Shown here piece by piece: positions 17,926-27,956 of a DNA stretch of 64,000 nt; position 1 is the stretch's first letter, and each line of letters begins with the position of its first letter. Both the position numbers and the translations under genes were made by a program. The notes beneath the pieces were generated by a model that was not told the origin of the DNA, ran no database searches, and saw nothing but the letters and a program-made list of their open reading frames with translations. The DNA comes from Kordia zhangzhouensis (GTDB taxonomy: Bacteria; Bacteroidota; Bacteroidia; Flavobacteriales; Flavobacteriaceae): positions 1-64,000 of the forward strand of contig NZ_LBMH01000013.1 in the NCBI RefSeq assembly GCF_001005305.1. Reading direction: 5' to 3'.

Positions 17926-19776
17926 ATGAAAGCATTTTTTTCATTAGTTCTTGGATTTTTTTGTTTGAGCGTATCTGCACAAACAAACAATTCGCAAAGA
18001 ATCATAGATTCTACAGTAAAAGAGGCTTTACGAGTCAAACTACAAACCATTAATGACTTGATAGACTCTATACATGCTAAAAAAGACAATCAAAAAGTAT
18101 TAGAGTTAGATCTTACAAAAGCTGAACTCGATTCTGCTACGAGAATTCAAAAGGAAAAGGAATTAAAAGAATTAGCAAAACTGATTAAAGAAGAAGATTC
18201 AACTATATTGTCCAAATGTGCTGATTTTACAAAGCATAAACAGTATTTGAAGGAATTTGCCAATATACACGATTCCATTTTAACTCAATTTAGTGATCGA
18301 AATTGTCGCTTATACGGTCCTGCTCCTGAAAAGCCTATTGATTATACAAAGTTTATCATTATTGGGAATAATGATCCTGTAAAAGCCGATGAATTATTTA
18401 CTAATGAAAGTACTAAAAAAGTGTTTTCAGATGTATTTAGCATCAAAAGTGAAACTGACTTGGGTACTTTTGAGATTCCTGGCAACGAAACCTTTATTAA
18501 GTTTTATGCTAGAAGTCGTAATCGTGCCGATTTATTTACAAATGATACAGATGAAGGAGATTTTCTTGCTATCACACGTATCAAGGAAGAAGAACAAAAG
18601 AAGCAAGAACAATCTCAAAAAAATAGTACTTCTACTAAAAACTATGAGCTGATTCCCGATGGTGCATTGTTTCAATCCATTCAAATAGAATTACGCGAAG
18701 GCGGTATTGTAGATACCCGATTGATTCTTTTATCGCAAGATCGAAAAACTCAATTTTATTTTGAAGGGACTTCTCCAGTAAGTATATTACACTATACCCG
18801 AAGAGCTGCCGAACGCAATTTTTTAGAATATTCTCATCATGTAGATACAGGAAGCGAAAAAGTTTATTACAATCAAAATGCGTTGAGTCATTTGCGCGTT
18901 CGTTATATTGATGTATTAGATTATCATCCAAATGTAGGTAGTAATTATGTACCAGATGATATTTCATACACCTTTCCTTCTACTAACGATAAAGAAGCTA
19001 CTACCGCATCAAGAAGATCGTATCAAGTTATCAATAATAATAACTTACAACACGTACTAGACATTCGAACTTATACTGACTTTTTGGGATTATTTGGTGA
19101 TGAAGCTAACGGATTATTTCAAATAGAAGGAAAAGCTGATTTCTTTATTCATCCGTTTAACTTTCCAAGAAGTGCGCTATATTATTTGAAAAAAGTATCT
19201 CCGTATGTTCGATATTCTAGATTTGATGAAGATGAAGATTTTATTCAAGCAACATTAAATACAGGAACAAGTGAATATGAGTTGAGCGATAAAAAATTAG
19301 AACTTTTAGAGCGTTCCACTTTGGAAATGGGATTGAATGTAAACCTTGTGAATTTTAGAGCCTTTAAGGAGTCGCCTTTTTGGACATCTTTTTATGTTCC
19401 TATTAGTTACAATGTCACAAATGTTCAAACAGATGCATCATTGGATAAGGTAAATTTTAACACTATCGGATATGGTTTAGGTGCCGAAATTGAATTAAAA
19501 CGTTTCAACAACTTCGGACTTAATCTTGGATATGAACTAAAAGGATATTCATATATTGGCGATTACTCGTCTGAGAATATTATAGAGCCTGGCTTTATGA
19601 AAACACAAGCGTTAAAAGCAGAAATATTTTATTTTCCAGGCTTAGATAGATCTCAATCGGTGTTTTTACGAATGAAAAGCATTAGAGACATCAGTTCTGG
19701 TGGTGGCGATTCCTTTTTCCAATTACAAATAGGGTATCGTTTTACACTTGGTGTTGGTGCAGTAAAAGCAAAATAA
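17926..19776 (+). CDS. large exported protein, probable outer-membrane barrel
   Basis: A 616-residue protein with a signal peptide (MKAFFSLVLGFFCLSVSAQ), a Lys/Glu/Asp-rich helical region (about 25-130) and a long beta-rich second half. The last 200 residues have alternating strand patterns (SYNVTNVQTDAS, GLNLGYELKGYSYIG) and end near RFTLGVGAVKAK, suggesting an outer-membrane barrel. I do not recognise the family. It is convergent with adenine deaminase, only 3 bp away. Confidence 0.6.
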   Translation: MKAFFSLVLGFFCLSVSAQTNNSQRIIDSTVKEALRVKLQTINDLIDSIHAKKDNQKVLELDLTKAELDSATRIQKEKELKELAKLIKEEDSTILSKCADFTKHKQYLKEFANIHDSILTQFSDRNCRLYGPAPEKPIDYTKFIIIGNNDPVKADELFTNESTKKVFSDVFSIKSETDLGTFEIPGNETFIKFYARSRNRADLFTNDTDEGDFLAITRIKEEEQKKQEQSQKNSTSTKNYELIPDGALFQSIQIELREGGIVDTRLILLSQDRKTQFYFEGTSPVSILHYTRRAAERNFLEYSHHVDTGSEKVYYNQNALSHLRVRYIDVLDYHPNVGSNYVPDDISYTFPSTNDKEATTASRRSYQVINNNNLQHVLDIRTYTDFLGLFGDEANGLFQIEGKADFFIHPFNFPRSALYYLKKVSPYVRYSRFDEDEDFIQATLNTGTSEYELSDKKLELLERSTLEMGLNVNLVNFRAFKESPFWTSFYVPISYNVTNVQTDASLDKVNFNTIGYGLGAEIELKRFNNFGLNLGYELKGYSYIGDYSSENIIEPGFMKTQALKAEIFYFPGLDRSQSVFLRMKSIRDISSGGGDSFFQLQIGYRFTLGVGAVKAK

Positions 19777-19779
19777 TCA

Positions 19780-21399
19780 CTATACTTCTAGTGAAGTAAA
19801 TGAAAAAGTAGTCCCGTTAAATAATCCTTGATCACTCAGTTTTAACGACGGGATTACTAATAATGCCATAAACGAAAGCGTCATATAAGGGGCTCGTAAA
19901 GTACTACCCATTTTTTTGGCTAATTTGTCCAATGCAGCATATTCCTTCCCTATTTCCCAACCCGTTTTAGCGCTCATAATACCTGCAACTGGTAAAGAAA
20001 CTACATGTGCTGCTGAGTCTGAAACGGCACAAATACCTCCTTTGTTTGCAATCAAAAGGTTGACGGCTTTACAAATAGCTTCATCAGACACTCCTACTGC
20101 TATGATATTGTGCGAATCATGGCCAACCGACGATGCTATTGCTCCTTCTTTCAATCCAAAATTTTTGATAAAAGCCATTGCAGGCGCCTCATCTTGATAG
20201 CGATTGACTACAGTCATTTTTAAAATATCGCTTTCTATGTTTGAAACTAAATTTCCATCTTTTACCAAGTTCTCTTCAATCAATTCGTTCGTTACCAATT
20301 CTCCATCCAAAGCTTCTATGACGCGAATTTTACTTTTTGTAGCTTTGACTTGAAAATCAAGTACACTTTTGGGCGTTGTATGAAAATTGTTAAGTATTTC
20401 AAACGGCACACTTTCTATATGTGAAACTTCTCCAGAAGCAACACACAAACCATCAATATAGGTTTCTAATACATTGAGATTAGTCAAATCTTCTACAACG
20501 GCAAAATCAGCAGCATCTCCAATTTGTAATTGTCCAACATCCAACTTATAATGCTTCACAGGATTCTCACAAGCAACTTGCAATACTTTAAATACGTCAT
20601 TTCCTTTGGCAACAGCACGAGCACACAACTCATTGATATGTCCCAACAATAAGTCATCAGGATGTTTATCATCAGAACAAAACATCATATTTTCAAAATG
20701 CGTATCAAGTAATGGAATTAGTGCTTCAAAATTTTTAGCCGCACTACCTTCACGAATAATAACCTTCATCCCTTTTTGCAATTTTTCCAATGCTTCATCA
20801 TATGTAAAACATTCATGATCAGTTGATATTCCTGCCGAAATATATTTTGTGATATCATCGCCACGTAATCCAGGTGCGTGTCCATCAATGGGTTTGTTGT
20901 AATGCTTTGCCCAATTGATTTTTTTCAAGACTTCTTCATCATCAAATAATACTCCAGGATAATTCATCATTTCCGCCAAATATTTGATTTCAGGTTTTGC
21001 CATTAATTCTTTTATATCATCCGAATCAATCACAGCACCAGCCGATTCAAAACTTGTTGCAGGCACACATGAAGGAGCTCCAAAATTGAATTTTAATGGT
21101 ACTTTTTTACCATTTTCAATCATAAACTCTACACCTTTCACACCTAACACATTGGCAATTTCGTGTGGATCAGAAACGGTAGCAACTGTACCATGTAAAA
21201 CAGCCAAACGTGCAAATTCTGAAGGAACTAACATTGAACTCTCGATATGAATATGTGCATCCACAAAACCAGGAATGATATAATGCGCTACATGATGTTC
21301 TTTTTCAACAATGTTTGTAATCTTTCCGTTTTCAATGTGAATTTCTCCTTTGTAGATTCTTCTATTTGCAATATCTACAATGTTTCCTTGCTTGATCAT
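19780..21399 (-). CDS. ade: adenine deaminase
   Basis: A 539-residue amidohydrolase converting adenine to hypoxanthine in purine salvage. Metal-site motifs are [24 protein letters not shown] and [11 protein letters not shown], and the C-terminal domain has [12 protein letters not shown], typical of the Ade family. The frame continues ten codons upstream to a GTG, but the ATG at 21399 ([10 protein letters not shown]) fits family starts. A terminator hairpin ends only 16 bp before this ATG, which is unusual. Confidence 0.93.
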   Translation of the reverse strand: MIKQGNIVDIANRRIYKGEIHIENGKITNIVEKEHHVAHYIIPGFVDAHIHIESSMLVPSEFARLAVLHGTVATVSDPHEIANVLGVKGVEFMIENGKKVPLKFNFGAPSCVPATSFESAGAVIDSDDIKELMAKPEIKYLAEMMNYPGVLFDDEEVLKKINWAKHYNKPIDGHAPGLRGDDITKYISAGISTDHECFTYDEALEKLQKGMKVIIREGSAAKNFEALIPLLDTHFENMMFCSDDKHPDDLLLGHINELCARAVAKGNDVFKVLQVACENPVKHYKLDVGQLQIGDAADFAVVEDLTNLNVLETYIDGLCVASGEVSHIESVPFEILNNFHTTPKSVLDFQVKATKSKIRVIEALDGELVTNELIEENLVKDGNLVSNIESDILKMTVVNRYQDEAPAMAFIKNFGLKEGAIASSVGHDSHNIIAVGVSDEAICKAVNLLIANKGGICAVSDSAAHVVSLPVAGIMSAKTGWEIGKEYAALDKLAKKMGSTLRAPYMTLSFMALLVIPSLKLSDQGLFNGTTFSFTSLEV

Positions 21400-21415
21400 G
21401 GTATTGAAATGGTAT

Positions 21416-21444
21416 AAAAAAGGATGCACGAATGCATCCTTTTT
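21416..21444 (-). terminator. intrinsic terminator between the M49 peptidase and ade
   Basis: AGGATGC and GCATCCT arms with a six-base loop have an A-tract before and a T-tract after on the minus strand. It terminates the M49 peptidase gene but also lies within the 5' region of ade. Confidence 0.85.
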
Positions 21445-21472
21445 GAATTCTATGTAAATATACTTCTAAATT

Positions 21473-23530
21473 TTAGTTCTTGTTAGGTAAGAAACTGTAA
21501 TTCTTCCCGTAATATAACATTTGATTGTCAAATGCTGATGGTTGCATTACTTTAATAGCTGTAATTTCACCTGCATCATCTGTTTCTGGAACTAATACAG
21601 GATTTGCAAATCCACTGTACGGAGCTGATTTGAATTGTTCGTTACGCTTTAACACTTCCGCATGAATGTCTTGGTCTACTTTGATTCCATAGCCTTCTAC
21701 TAATGCTCTCGCTGCTTCAAAATCTCCTTCTGATTTGATACGTTGAGTTTCACGTAATAACTGACCAAATAGTTCACGTAGTTTTTGATAATCGTTGATG
21801 TTGTAATATGTTTTTCCATCACGAGTTACTTTTTCGATTACGTTATCTTTTTGACCTTTTTCAAAAACCCATGCAGAAACCCATTGTCTGTTTACCATGT
21901 GATCTTCTTCCACATCATCTCCAAGATTTAAACGAATTAATTGTGTCATTAATCCATTTCTGATATAGCCATCGTACGCAGCTTTTCCAACACCTTCCGT
22001 ATCTTCAACCAAACCTAGTTCTTTTAGTTTTGGATCCATTAAGTAATACAATCCAACCAAGTCTGCTCTACCTTCTTCCATTGTAGATGCATAATTTTTT
22101 AAAGTTTCTTTTGGCTGACCAACACCTGGATTGATTTGTCCAGAAGCGTGCCCAATAACTTCGTGTAAAGCAGTATGAAGTTTGTCTGCTAATTTTCCAT
22201 ATTTTTCTTCTAGTTCAAATTCTTCATCATCATGAACAAATTCTCTCAAACGTCCTGTTCCTCCTGCTTGTGAATATGCATTAATGATGTTTCCTAACGA
22301 AACTGATTTAGAACCATGTTGCTGACGAATCCAGTTATTGTTTGGCAAGTTTACACCAATTGGCGTACTTGGCGAAGCATCTCCAGCTTCTCCTGCTACA
22401 TTTACCGTTTTATATGAAACACCTACAACGTTTTTCTTTTTGTGGCTTTCTACTAAAGGGGAATTGTCTTCAAACCATTGTGCATTTTCAGAAAGAACTG
22501 CCATTTTTTTAGACATGTCAAAATCTTTGATTTGCACGATTGTCTCATACGAACCTCTATATCCTTTTGGATCATTGTACACTTCAATAAATCCATTAAT
22601 CCAATCTACATCACCTTCTGTTGAAGTTACCCAAGCAATACAATATTCGTCCCATGTATCTAGACTTCCTGTTTGATAGTACTTAATCAATAGTTCTAAT
22701 GTGTTGGCTTGTTTTTCATTTTCAGCAACACCTTTAGCTTTTTCTAGCCAGTAAATGATTTTATCGATTGCTGCTCCATACATTCCACCAGATTTCCATA
22801 CTTTCTCCACTAGTTTTCCATCTTCACGAACCAATTTAGAATTCAACCCTGCTTCAATTGGCTGACCTTCTGGTCCTTTGTACGCATCTTTATAGAAATC
22901 TTCTACATCTTGACTCGTAATGTCTGGTCCATAAAAGTTTACAGCAGAAACTAGTACATTATCAACACCATCTTTTTTATTGACTTTTTTGCTGTCTTTT
23001 TCATTAAAGATTACATCGTAGGCTTCTCCTTCAAGTTTTGTATTCGTATCAGTTAATAATGAATTGAAGTATTCTTTAGAGAATTCTGGTTTCAATTTAT
23101 CATTAGAATAGTGGTGATGAATTCCATTAGAGAACCAAACGCGCTTTACATACGTTTCAAACGCTTTCCAATCGTCAGAATTTTTATCGCCTTCATAATT
23201 TACATATACATTTTCCAGTGCTTCTCTAATCGTTAAATTATGACGATAATTTTGATCCCACATAATATCTCTTCCAGAAAGACCTGCTTGCGTTAAATAA
23301 TATACCAATTTTTGTTTTTGCAAAGGCAATTGATCAAATCCTGGAATTTCATAACGCAGTACTTTTACATCTGCGAACTGTTCTATTAGGAAATCCATTT
23401 TCCCATCTTCTGCAACCTCTATATATTGAGGCGCATATGGATCAACCTTGGTAGTTGTTTCTTTCTTTTCTGCACAAGAAAATAACATCCCTGTTGCCAA
23501 CGCCAATCCTGCTATTGATTTTAATTTCAT
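21473..23530 (-). CDS. M49-like dipeptidyl peptidase 3 family lipoprotein
   Basis: A 685-residue lipoprotein (signal MKLKSIAGLALATGMLFSC). The zinc site is HEVIGH in HTALHEVIGHASGQINPG, and the third ligand region is MEEGRADLVGLYYL, matching the HExxGH plus EExRAD/E pattern of peptidase family M49. Such enzymes release dipeptides from peptide N-termini. The frame could start at 23566, but the ATG at 23530 places the lipobox correctly. An exact -7 element lies about 80 bp upstream. Confidence 0.88.
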   Translation of the reverse strand: MKLKSIAGLALATGMLFSCAEKKETTTKVDPYAPQYIEVAEDGKMDFLIEQFADVKVLRYEIPGFDQLPLQKQKLVYYLTQAGLSGRDIMWDQNYRHNLTIREALENVYVNYEGDKNSDDWKAFETYVKRVWFSNGIHHHYSNDKLKPEFSKEYFNSLLTDTNTKLEGEAYDVIFNEKDSKKVNKKDGVDNVLVSAVNFYGPDITSQDVEDFYKDAYKGPEGQPIEAGLNSKLVREDGKLVEKVWKSGGMYGAAIDKIIYWLEKAKGVAENEKQANTLELLIKYYQTGSLDTWDEYCIAWVTSTEGDVDWINGFIEVYNDPKGYRGSYETIVQIKDFDMSKKMAVLSENAQWFEDNSPLVESHKKKNVVGVSYKTVNVAGEAGDASPSTPIGVNLPNNNWIRQQHGSKSVSLGNIINAYSQAGGTGRLREFVHDDEEFELEEKYGKLADKLHTALHEVIGHASGQINPGVGQPKETLKNYASTMEEGRADLVGLYYLMDPKLKELGLVEDTEGVGKAAYDGYIRNGLMTQLIRLNLGDDVEEDHMVNRQWVSAWVFEKGQKDNVIEKVTRDGKTYYNINDYQKLRELFGQLLRETQRIKSEGDFEAARALVEGYGIKVDQDIHAEVLKRNEQFKSAPYSGFANPVLVPETDDAGEITAIKVMQPSAFDNQMLYYGKNYSFLPNKN

Positions 23531-23610
23531 TTGTTTGAGTTTATTGTTTTTAGAGATTGTAATCAAAAAAGTGCTACTTCAAGAAAATAGCCATACTTTT
23601 TGATTCCTCA

Positions 23611-23618
23611 CAAATGTA
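23611..23618 (-). promoter_or_regulatory. -7 element for the M49 peptidase gene
   Basis: On the minus strand the bases read TACATTTG, an exact TAnnTTTG. No clear -33 TTG was seen at the expected distance. Confidence 0.4.
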
Positions 23619-23681
23619 ATCAAATAAAGAAAACATTAAAAATTTGTACATTAGCAATACTAACTAATACACCTAAACATT

Positions 23682-24728
23682 ATGAAGATTTTAAAGTATG
23701 TACTCCTATTGCTGCTTGTCCTGATTGTTGCAGGCGCAATTTTCGTAGCTACACGGCCAAATGAATACGATGTGGTACGTAGCAAAGTTATTAAAGCCCC
23801 TGTAGATGTGGTTTTTAATAATATTAATGATTACAAAAACTGGGAAGCATGGGGACCATGGAAAGAAGAAGATTCCACAATCGTTGCTACATATCCTGAG
23901 CAGACTTCAGGTGTAGGTGCTTCTTATAGCTGGACAAGTAAAAATGGCCCAGGAAAAATTAAAACATTGAGTTTGACACAAAATCAATCAATTGAACAAG
24001 AAATGCAGTTTGGTGATTACGAACCAAGTCAAGTATATTGGAAATTTGAAGAAGTTGACGAAGGTACCAAGTTGAGTTGGGGAATGAAAAGTGATAATAC
24101 TCCTTTAATTTTCAAATTTTTTGGTGTATTGAATGGCGGAATGGACAAAATGTTGGGCGATATGGAAGAGAAAGGACTTCACAATATAGAACGTGAAGTC
24201 ATGGCAGAAATGAAAAAAAATCCTCCTCAAAAATTTAGAATTGGCGACATTAGTGAAGAAGACGCTACTGCCAAACAATTTATAGGATACTTTCAGCAAA
24301 CAAGTACTGACACAGCTATTGAGGAAATGACTAAATTGTTTATGGAATATATGCCTAAAGCAGGACAATATGCGGCTATGCACTCATTAGAACAGTATAC
24401 TCCTGGTTCTTACTACGTTAAATGGGACGAACAAACTAAAGAAGCTGAATTCTATATAGGACTAATGGTTCACAATCAAGAAGCGCTCACTCCTGCTGAT
24501 GGAATGAAAGTAGTACAAGTACCTGCTGGAAAAATTATAAAAGTTTCAAAATTTGGTCCGTATGGCGTGGGCGATATGGAAGCTCATGCAAAAATTGCAA
24601 CCTATCTTGAAGAAAATAAGTTAGTCCCTGCAGGACCAGTTTGGGAATTGTATGAAAACGATCCTACAAACGTAAAACCAGAAGATATTCAAACCGATAT
24701 TTACTATTCTGTTACCAACGCAAATTAA
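23682..24728 (+). CDS. SRPBCC and GyrI-like two-domain protein
   Basis: A 348-residue protein with one N-terminal membrane helix (about 5-24), a polyketide-cyclase/SRPBCC ligand-binding domain (about 30-180, with VFNNINDYKNWEAWGPW and DEGTKLSWGM), and a C-terminal GyrI-like effector-binding domain (about 190-345, with VPAGKIIKVSKFGPYG and PVWELYENDP). Both domains bind small hydrophobic ligands in other proteins. The specific ligand and role are unknown. Confidence 0.8.
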   Translation: MKILKYVLLLLLVLIVAGAIFVATRPNEYDVVRSKVIKAPVDVVFNNINDYKNWEAWGPWKEEDSTIVATYPEQTSGVGASYSWTSKNGPGKIKTLSLTQNQSIEQEMQFGDYEPSQVYWKFEEVDEGTKLSWGMKSDNTPLIFKFFGVLNGGMDKMLGDMEEKGLHNIEREVMAEMKKNPPQKFRIGDISEEDATAKQFIGYFQQTSTDTAIEEMTKLFMEYMPKAGQYAAMHSLEQYTPGSYYVKWDEQTKEAEFYIGLMVHNQEALTPADGMKVVQVPAGKIIKVSKFGPYGVGDMEAHAKIATYLEENKLVPAGPVWELYENDPTNVKPEDIQTDIYYSVTNAN

Positions 24729-24750
24729 TTTTACAAAATATTAAGTGATA

Positions 24751-24795
24751 AAAAGATTGTCTAAAATGAGTATTTTTAGGCAATCTTTCTTTTTA
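24751..24795 (+). terminator. intrinsic terminator between the SRPBCC gene and crcB
   Basis: AAAGATTGTCT pairs with AGGCAATCTTT, with one G-U pair, and CTTTTT follows. It ends about 12 bp before crcB, so it could also lie in the crcB leader. Confidence 0.65.
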
Positions 24796-24806
24796 TATAG
24801 AATCAA

Positions 24807-25178
24807 ATGAAACAACTTTTACTCGTTTTTTTAGGTGGTGGATTTGGAAGTATGCTCCGATTCTTGCTTGGCAAATATTTGAATAGTACGTCTTCAGGAA
24901 TTCCTTTTGGAACGTTTGCCGCCAATATATTAGGAAGTTTGTTGATTGGTATCATATTAGGAATGGCCGCTAAAAATGAAACCATCAACGACGAATATAC
25001 ATTGCTGCTCGCTTCAGGTTTTTGTGGCGGTTTCACGACTTTTTCTACATTTGCTTATGAAAACCATGTGCTCTTAAAATCTGGAGATTTCTTAACCTTC
25101 TTCTTATATACCATAGCAAGTTTTGTAATAGGATTTGCAGCTGTTTTTTTAGGAATACTTCTAGTTAAAAATATATAA
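24807..25178 (+). CDS. crcB: fluoride efflux channel CrcB/Fluc
   Basis: A 123-residue four-helix membrane protein that exports fluoride. Signature motifs are GGGFGSMLRFLLG, GTFAANILGSLLIG and the pore segment SGFCGGFTTFSTFAYE. The length matches single-chain, dual-topology Fluc proteins that act as dimers. No fluoride riboswitch core was seen upstream; the short leader instead holds the terminator hairpin of the gene before. Confidence 0.95.
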   Translation: MKQLLLVFLGGGFGSMLRFLLGKYLNSTSSGIPFGTFAANILGSLLIGIILGMAAKNETINDEYTLLLASGFCGGFTTFSTFAYENHVLLKSGDFLTFFLYTIASFVIGFAAVFLGILLVKNI

Positions 25179-25349
25179 TTTCATACCTCCTCCTATTTTT
25201 TGATTAAAAAATTATCAAAAACCCACTTTTAAAATATCTATACCCTTAAAAAAATAGGGTTTATTTTTAAATTTTAATAAAAATAAGCAACACACCCCTT
25301 ACTTATCATATATCTACATATCTTTATCTTGTTTAATTTAGATTTTATC

Positions 25350-25688
25350 ATGAAAAAGATAGAAGCCATTATTCGTAAATCAAAATTTGAAGATGTAAAA
25401 GACGCTCTTCATGAAATTGAAGTTAACTTTTTCACTTATTGGGATGTAACAGGTGTTGGAAATGAAAAAAAAGGACATGTATATCGGGGTGTCAGTTATA
25501 ACACACGTGATATTGCCAGACGTCACCTTTCCATTGTCGTTTCTGACCATTTTGTAGAAAAAACTGTAAACACAATTCTTCAACACGCATATACAGGAGA
25601 GGTTGGAGATGGAAAAATTTTCGTTTCTCCAATTGAAGAAGCGTACAGAATACGAACAAAAGAAAACGGAACCTCATCACTACAATAA
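25350..25688 (+). CDS. PII nitrogen regulatory protein (GlnK-type)
   Basis: A 112-residue PII protein that senses nitrogen and energy status and controls ammonium uptake. It has MKKIEAIIRKSKFEDVKDAL, the T-loop GNEKKGHVYRGVSY and the C-terminal signature TGEVGDGKIFV. The Tyr at position 50 corresponds to the uridylylated Tyr51 of E. coli GlnB; the T-loop is slightly shorter than in that protein. The frame begins at 25329 but the ATG at 25350 matches the family start. The amt gene follows after 10 bp, the classic glnK-amtB pairing. Confidence 0.93.
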   Translation: MKKIEAIIRKSKFEDVKDALHEIEVNFFTYWDVTGVGNEKKGHVYRGVSYNTRDIARRHLSIVVSDHFVEKTVNTILQHAYTGEVGDGKIFVSPIEEAYRIRTKENGTSSLQ

Positions 25689-25698
25689 AAAAAGCTAT

Positions 25699-26931
25699 AT
25701 GGATACTTCTCTTTTTACCACAAACAATCTTTGGATGATGATCTGTATTGCACTTGTTTTCATCATGCATCTGGGTTTTTCTTTTTTAGAAATTGGATTG
25801 ACACGTGCCAAAAACACAATTAATATATTATTTAAAAACGTAATCATTATTATTATTGGGTTGATATCATACACAATGATTGGTTTCAGTTTGATGTATC
25901 CTGGCGAGACCTTTGAGGGGAGTTGGATTGGATTTAAATCTTTTGGATTATTACTTCCTGAAAATGGTTTGACAGCAAGTTATGCTAAAGGAAACTATAC
26001 TTATTGGACAGAATTTTTATTTCAGGCCATGTTTGCCGCTACTGCAGCTACGATTGTTTCAGGTGCTGTAGCTGAACGTATCAAATTAGGTAGCTTTATT
26101 ATATTTTCCTTACTATACGTAGGAGTTATTTATCCCATCGTAGGTATGTGGAAATGGGGAGGCGGCTTTTTAGAAAGCTTAGGTTTTTATGATTTTGCAG
26201 GTTCTACTATTGTTCATTCAGTAGGTGGATGGGCAGCTTTAATAGCTGTAATTTTATTAGGCCCTCGTATAGGAAAATTCAAAAAAGGTGTTTCTGGTGT
26301 AATCCCTGGTCATAATTTACCTTTGGCAACAGCCGGTGTTTTTTTACTATGGTTTGGTTGGTTTGGGTTTAATGGAGGCTCTGTATTATCAGCTGAACCA
26401 GGTACTACATCACTTGTATTAGTTACTACGTGCTTGTCTGCCGCAGCAGGTGGTTTAGGTGCATTTATTGTGTCATTTTTAAAATACAAAGAAAATGATT
26501 TATCTATGGTATTGAATGGAATTTTAGGTGGATTGGTAGCCATTACAGCTGGAGCTGATCAAATGGGTATCTTGAATTCTATTATTATTGGATGTATTGG
26601 CGGTATTTTAATTGTTTTTGCTGTATCATGGTTAGATAAACTTAAATTGGATGATCCCGTAGGTGCTATTTCCGTACATCTAGTGTGTGGTATTTGGGGG
26701 ACTCTTGCCGTTGGTATATTTGGCGCTAAATCTGGTATAGACCAATTCATACACCAAATATCTGGCGTATTAATCGTTGGAGTATTTTGTTGTGCAACTT
26801 CTTTTATACTTCTATTTGTTTTAAAACGATTAATAGGTATAAGAGTATCGCAACGCGAAGAAGTAGAAGGTTTGGACATTCACGAACATGGCATGCAAGC
26901 ATACGGTGATTTTAGATTGAACGAGCATTAA
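25699..26931 (+). CDS. amt: ammonium transporter
   Basis: A 410-residue Amt/Mep/Rh transporter with about eleven membrane helices. Family signatures are FFLEIGLTRAKN-like (FSFLEIGLTRAKNT), DFAGSTIVHSVGGWAAL with the first pore His, and FNGGSVLS; the second pore His is in AISVHLVCGIWGTLAVG. It is regulated by the PII protein encoded just upstream, as is known for this pair. An open extension of 32 codons overlaps the PII gene and is rejected. The convergent DUF1684 gene ends 2 bp away. Confidence 0.95.
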   Translation: MDTSLFTTNNLWMMICIALVFIMHLGFSFLEIGLTRAKNTINILFKNVIIIIIGLISYTMIGFSLMYPGETFEGSWIGFKSFGLLLPENGLTASYAKGNYTYWTEFLFQAMFAATAATIVSGAVAERIKLGSFIIFSLLYVGVIYPIVGMWKWGGGFLESLGFYDFAGSTIVHSVGGWAALIAVILLGPRIGKFKKGVSGVIPGHNLPLATAGVFLLWFGWFGFNGGSVLSAEPGTTSLVLVTTCLSAAAGGLGAFIVSFLKYKENDLSMVLNGILGGLVAITAGADQMGILNSIIIGCIGGILIVFAVSWLDKLKLDDPVGAISVHLVCGIWGTLAVGIFGAKSGIDQFIHQISGVLIVGVFCCATSFILLFVLKRLIGIRVSQREEVEGLDIHEHGMQAYGDFRLNEH

Positions 26932-26933
26932 TT

Positions 26934-27539
26934 TTAATGCTTATCAAATGCTTTAACACCTGCATTTACTTCTGTAGCCATAAAATTTACACGTGGCGGG
27001 ATTGGACATGAATATTTATCATTATAAGCACAGTACGGATTGTATGCTTTATTAAAATCTATTTCAATTGTATTTCCTTCAGGAATAGAAAGATCTATGT
27101 AACGACCGCCTCCATAACTAGCAAACCCATTGGTTTCATCTGTGAAAGGTAAGAAAAGATAGTCTTTGTACTCTTCCTCTTTCATTAAAGATTGATTTTG
27201 ATATACTTCTAATGAAAATTCTTTTCCATTCAACGTAAAAGTAGCAATCCCAAAGCGTTTATACTCTGGTTTTCTATCGGTTGTAGTGGGCATTTTAAAA
27301 ATAGGAGAATCTGGCGTTCTTTTAAAAGATGCTACTACTTTGTATGTATCATCTACTGGAAAAAAATCAAGTCCTTCAAATGTTTTTAAATCTTTTTCTT
27401 TTAAAGGTGATTTTGAAGCATCTTTATATTCTGCATTGATTTCTCTTTGAAACTCAGTTTCTCCTTTCACTTCTTTTTTCTCTTGAGAGCAGCTAATGTT
27501 GATTAGTAATAATGATACGATCAGGCACAATTTTTTCAT
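26934..27539 (-). CDS. DUF1684 lipoprotein
   Basis: A 201-residue lipoprotein (MKKLCLIVSLLLINISC). The conserved DUF1684 segments are visible: YKRFGIATFTLNGKEFSL, DYLFLPFTDETNG, GGRYIDL and the Cys-containing FNKAYNPYCAYNDKYSCPIPP. This family occurs widely in Bacteroidota and actinobacteria, with unknown function. An exact -7 element on the minus strand (TATTTTTG, 27574-27581) lies about 35 bp upstream. Confidence 0.87.
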   Translation of the reverse strand: MKKLCLIVSLLLINISCSQEKKEVKGETEFQREINAEYKDASKSPLKEKDLKTFEGLDFFPVDDTYKVVASFKRTPDSPIFKMPTTTDRKPEYKRFGIATFTLNGKEFSLEVYQNQSLMKEEEYKDYLFLPFTDETNGFASYGGGRYIDLSIPEGNTIEIDFNKAYNPYCAYNDKYSCPIPPRVNFMATEVNAGVKAFDKH

Positions 27540-27749
27540 CGGTCTTGACTTTTTATTTTTATTAAGTTTATATCAAAAATACAATAATATTATTCATCAG
27601 CACATGAATTTCAACAATCAAAATGATATATATTATTCATGTAAAACTGATTAAAATGCAGTTTTTACTTTCCAATTTAAAAACTATCACTTAGAATAGA
27701 TTTTTATACAAAATTTAAAAAAAATTAATTTTTGTATTCTTTTTTTACG

Positions 27750-27956
27750 TAGTTTTGAAAAAACAAACGCGAAAAATGAGATTCATTACAGTATATAAAA
27801 ACGTACAAAAGACTTCTTCTACCAGAAGTTCGGACGTTGATATATTGTATTGATATTGATATCATATATAACAATTTTCAAAGTCCGACTTCAACGTCGG
27901 ACTTTTTTATTTTAGAACAAAAACAACCAAAAATCACCAATCAAAAAACACGAATC
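27750..27956 (+). promoter_or_regulatory. leader with competing hairpins before the MFS gene
   Basis: An exact -7 element, TAGTTTTG (27750-27757), starts the stretch. A small hairpin (ACTTCT/AGAAGT, 27812-27829) is followed by AAGTTCGGACGTTGA (27826-27840). This is complementary, with one bulge and one mismatch, to 27891-27904, the loop and 3' arm of the terminator at 27881-27910. The pieces fit a transcriptional attenuator or a short terminated RNA. The rest of the gap between 27540 and 27750 shows nothing else. Confidence 0.5.
27881..27910 (+). terminator. intrinsic terminator inside the MFS leader
   Basis: AAGTCCGAC and GTCGGACTT form a perfect 9-bp stem with a TTCAAC loop, followed by TTTTTAT. 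It lies 46 bp before the MFS start codon with no gene in between. Confidence 0.85.

Noticed and set aside
21400-21472. Purine riboswitch before ade
   Set aside because: The stretch is too short and consists of a plain terminator hairpin; no three-way junction core was seen.
24729-24806. Fluoride riboswitch before crcB
   Set aside because: The 78-bp gap holds a terminator hairpin and none of the conserved fluoride aptamer core that I know.
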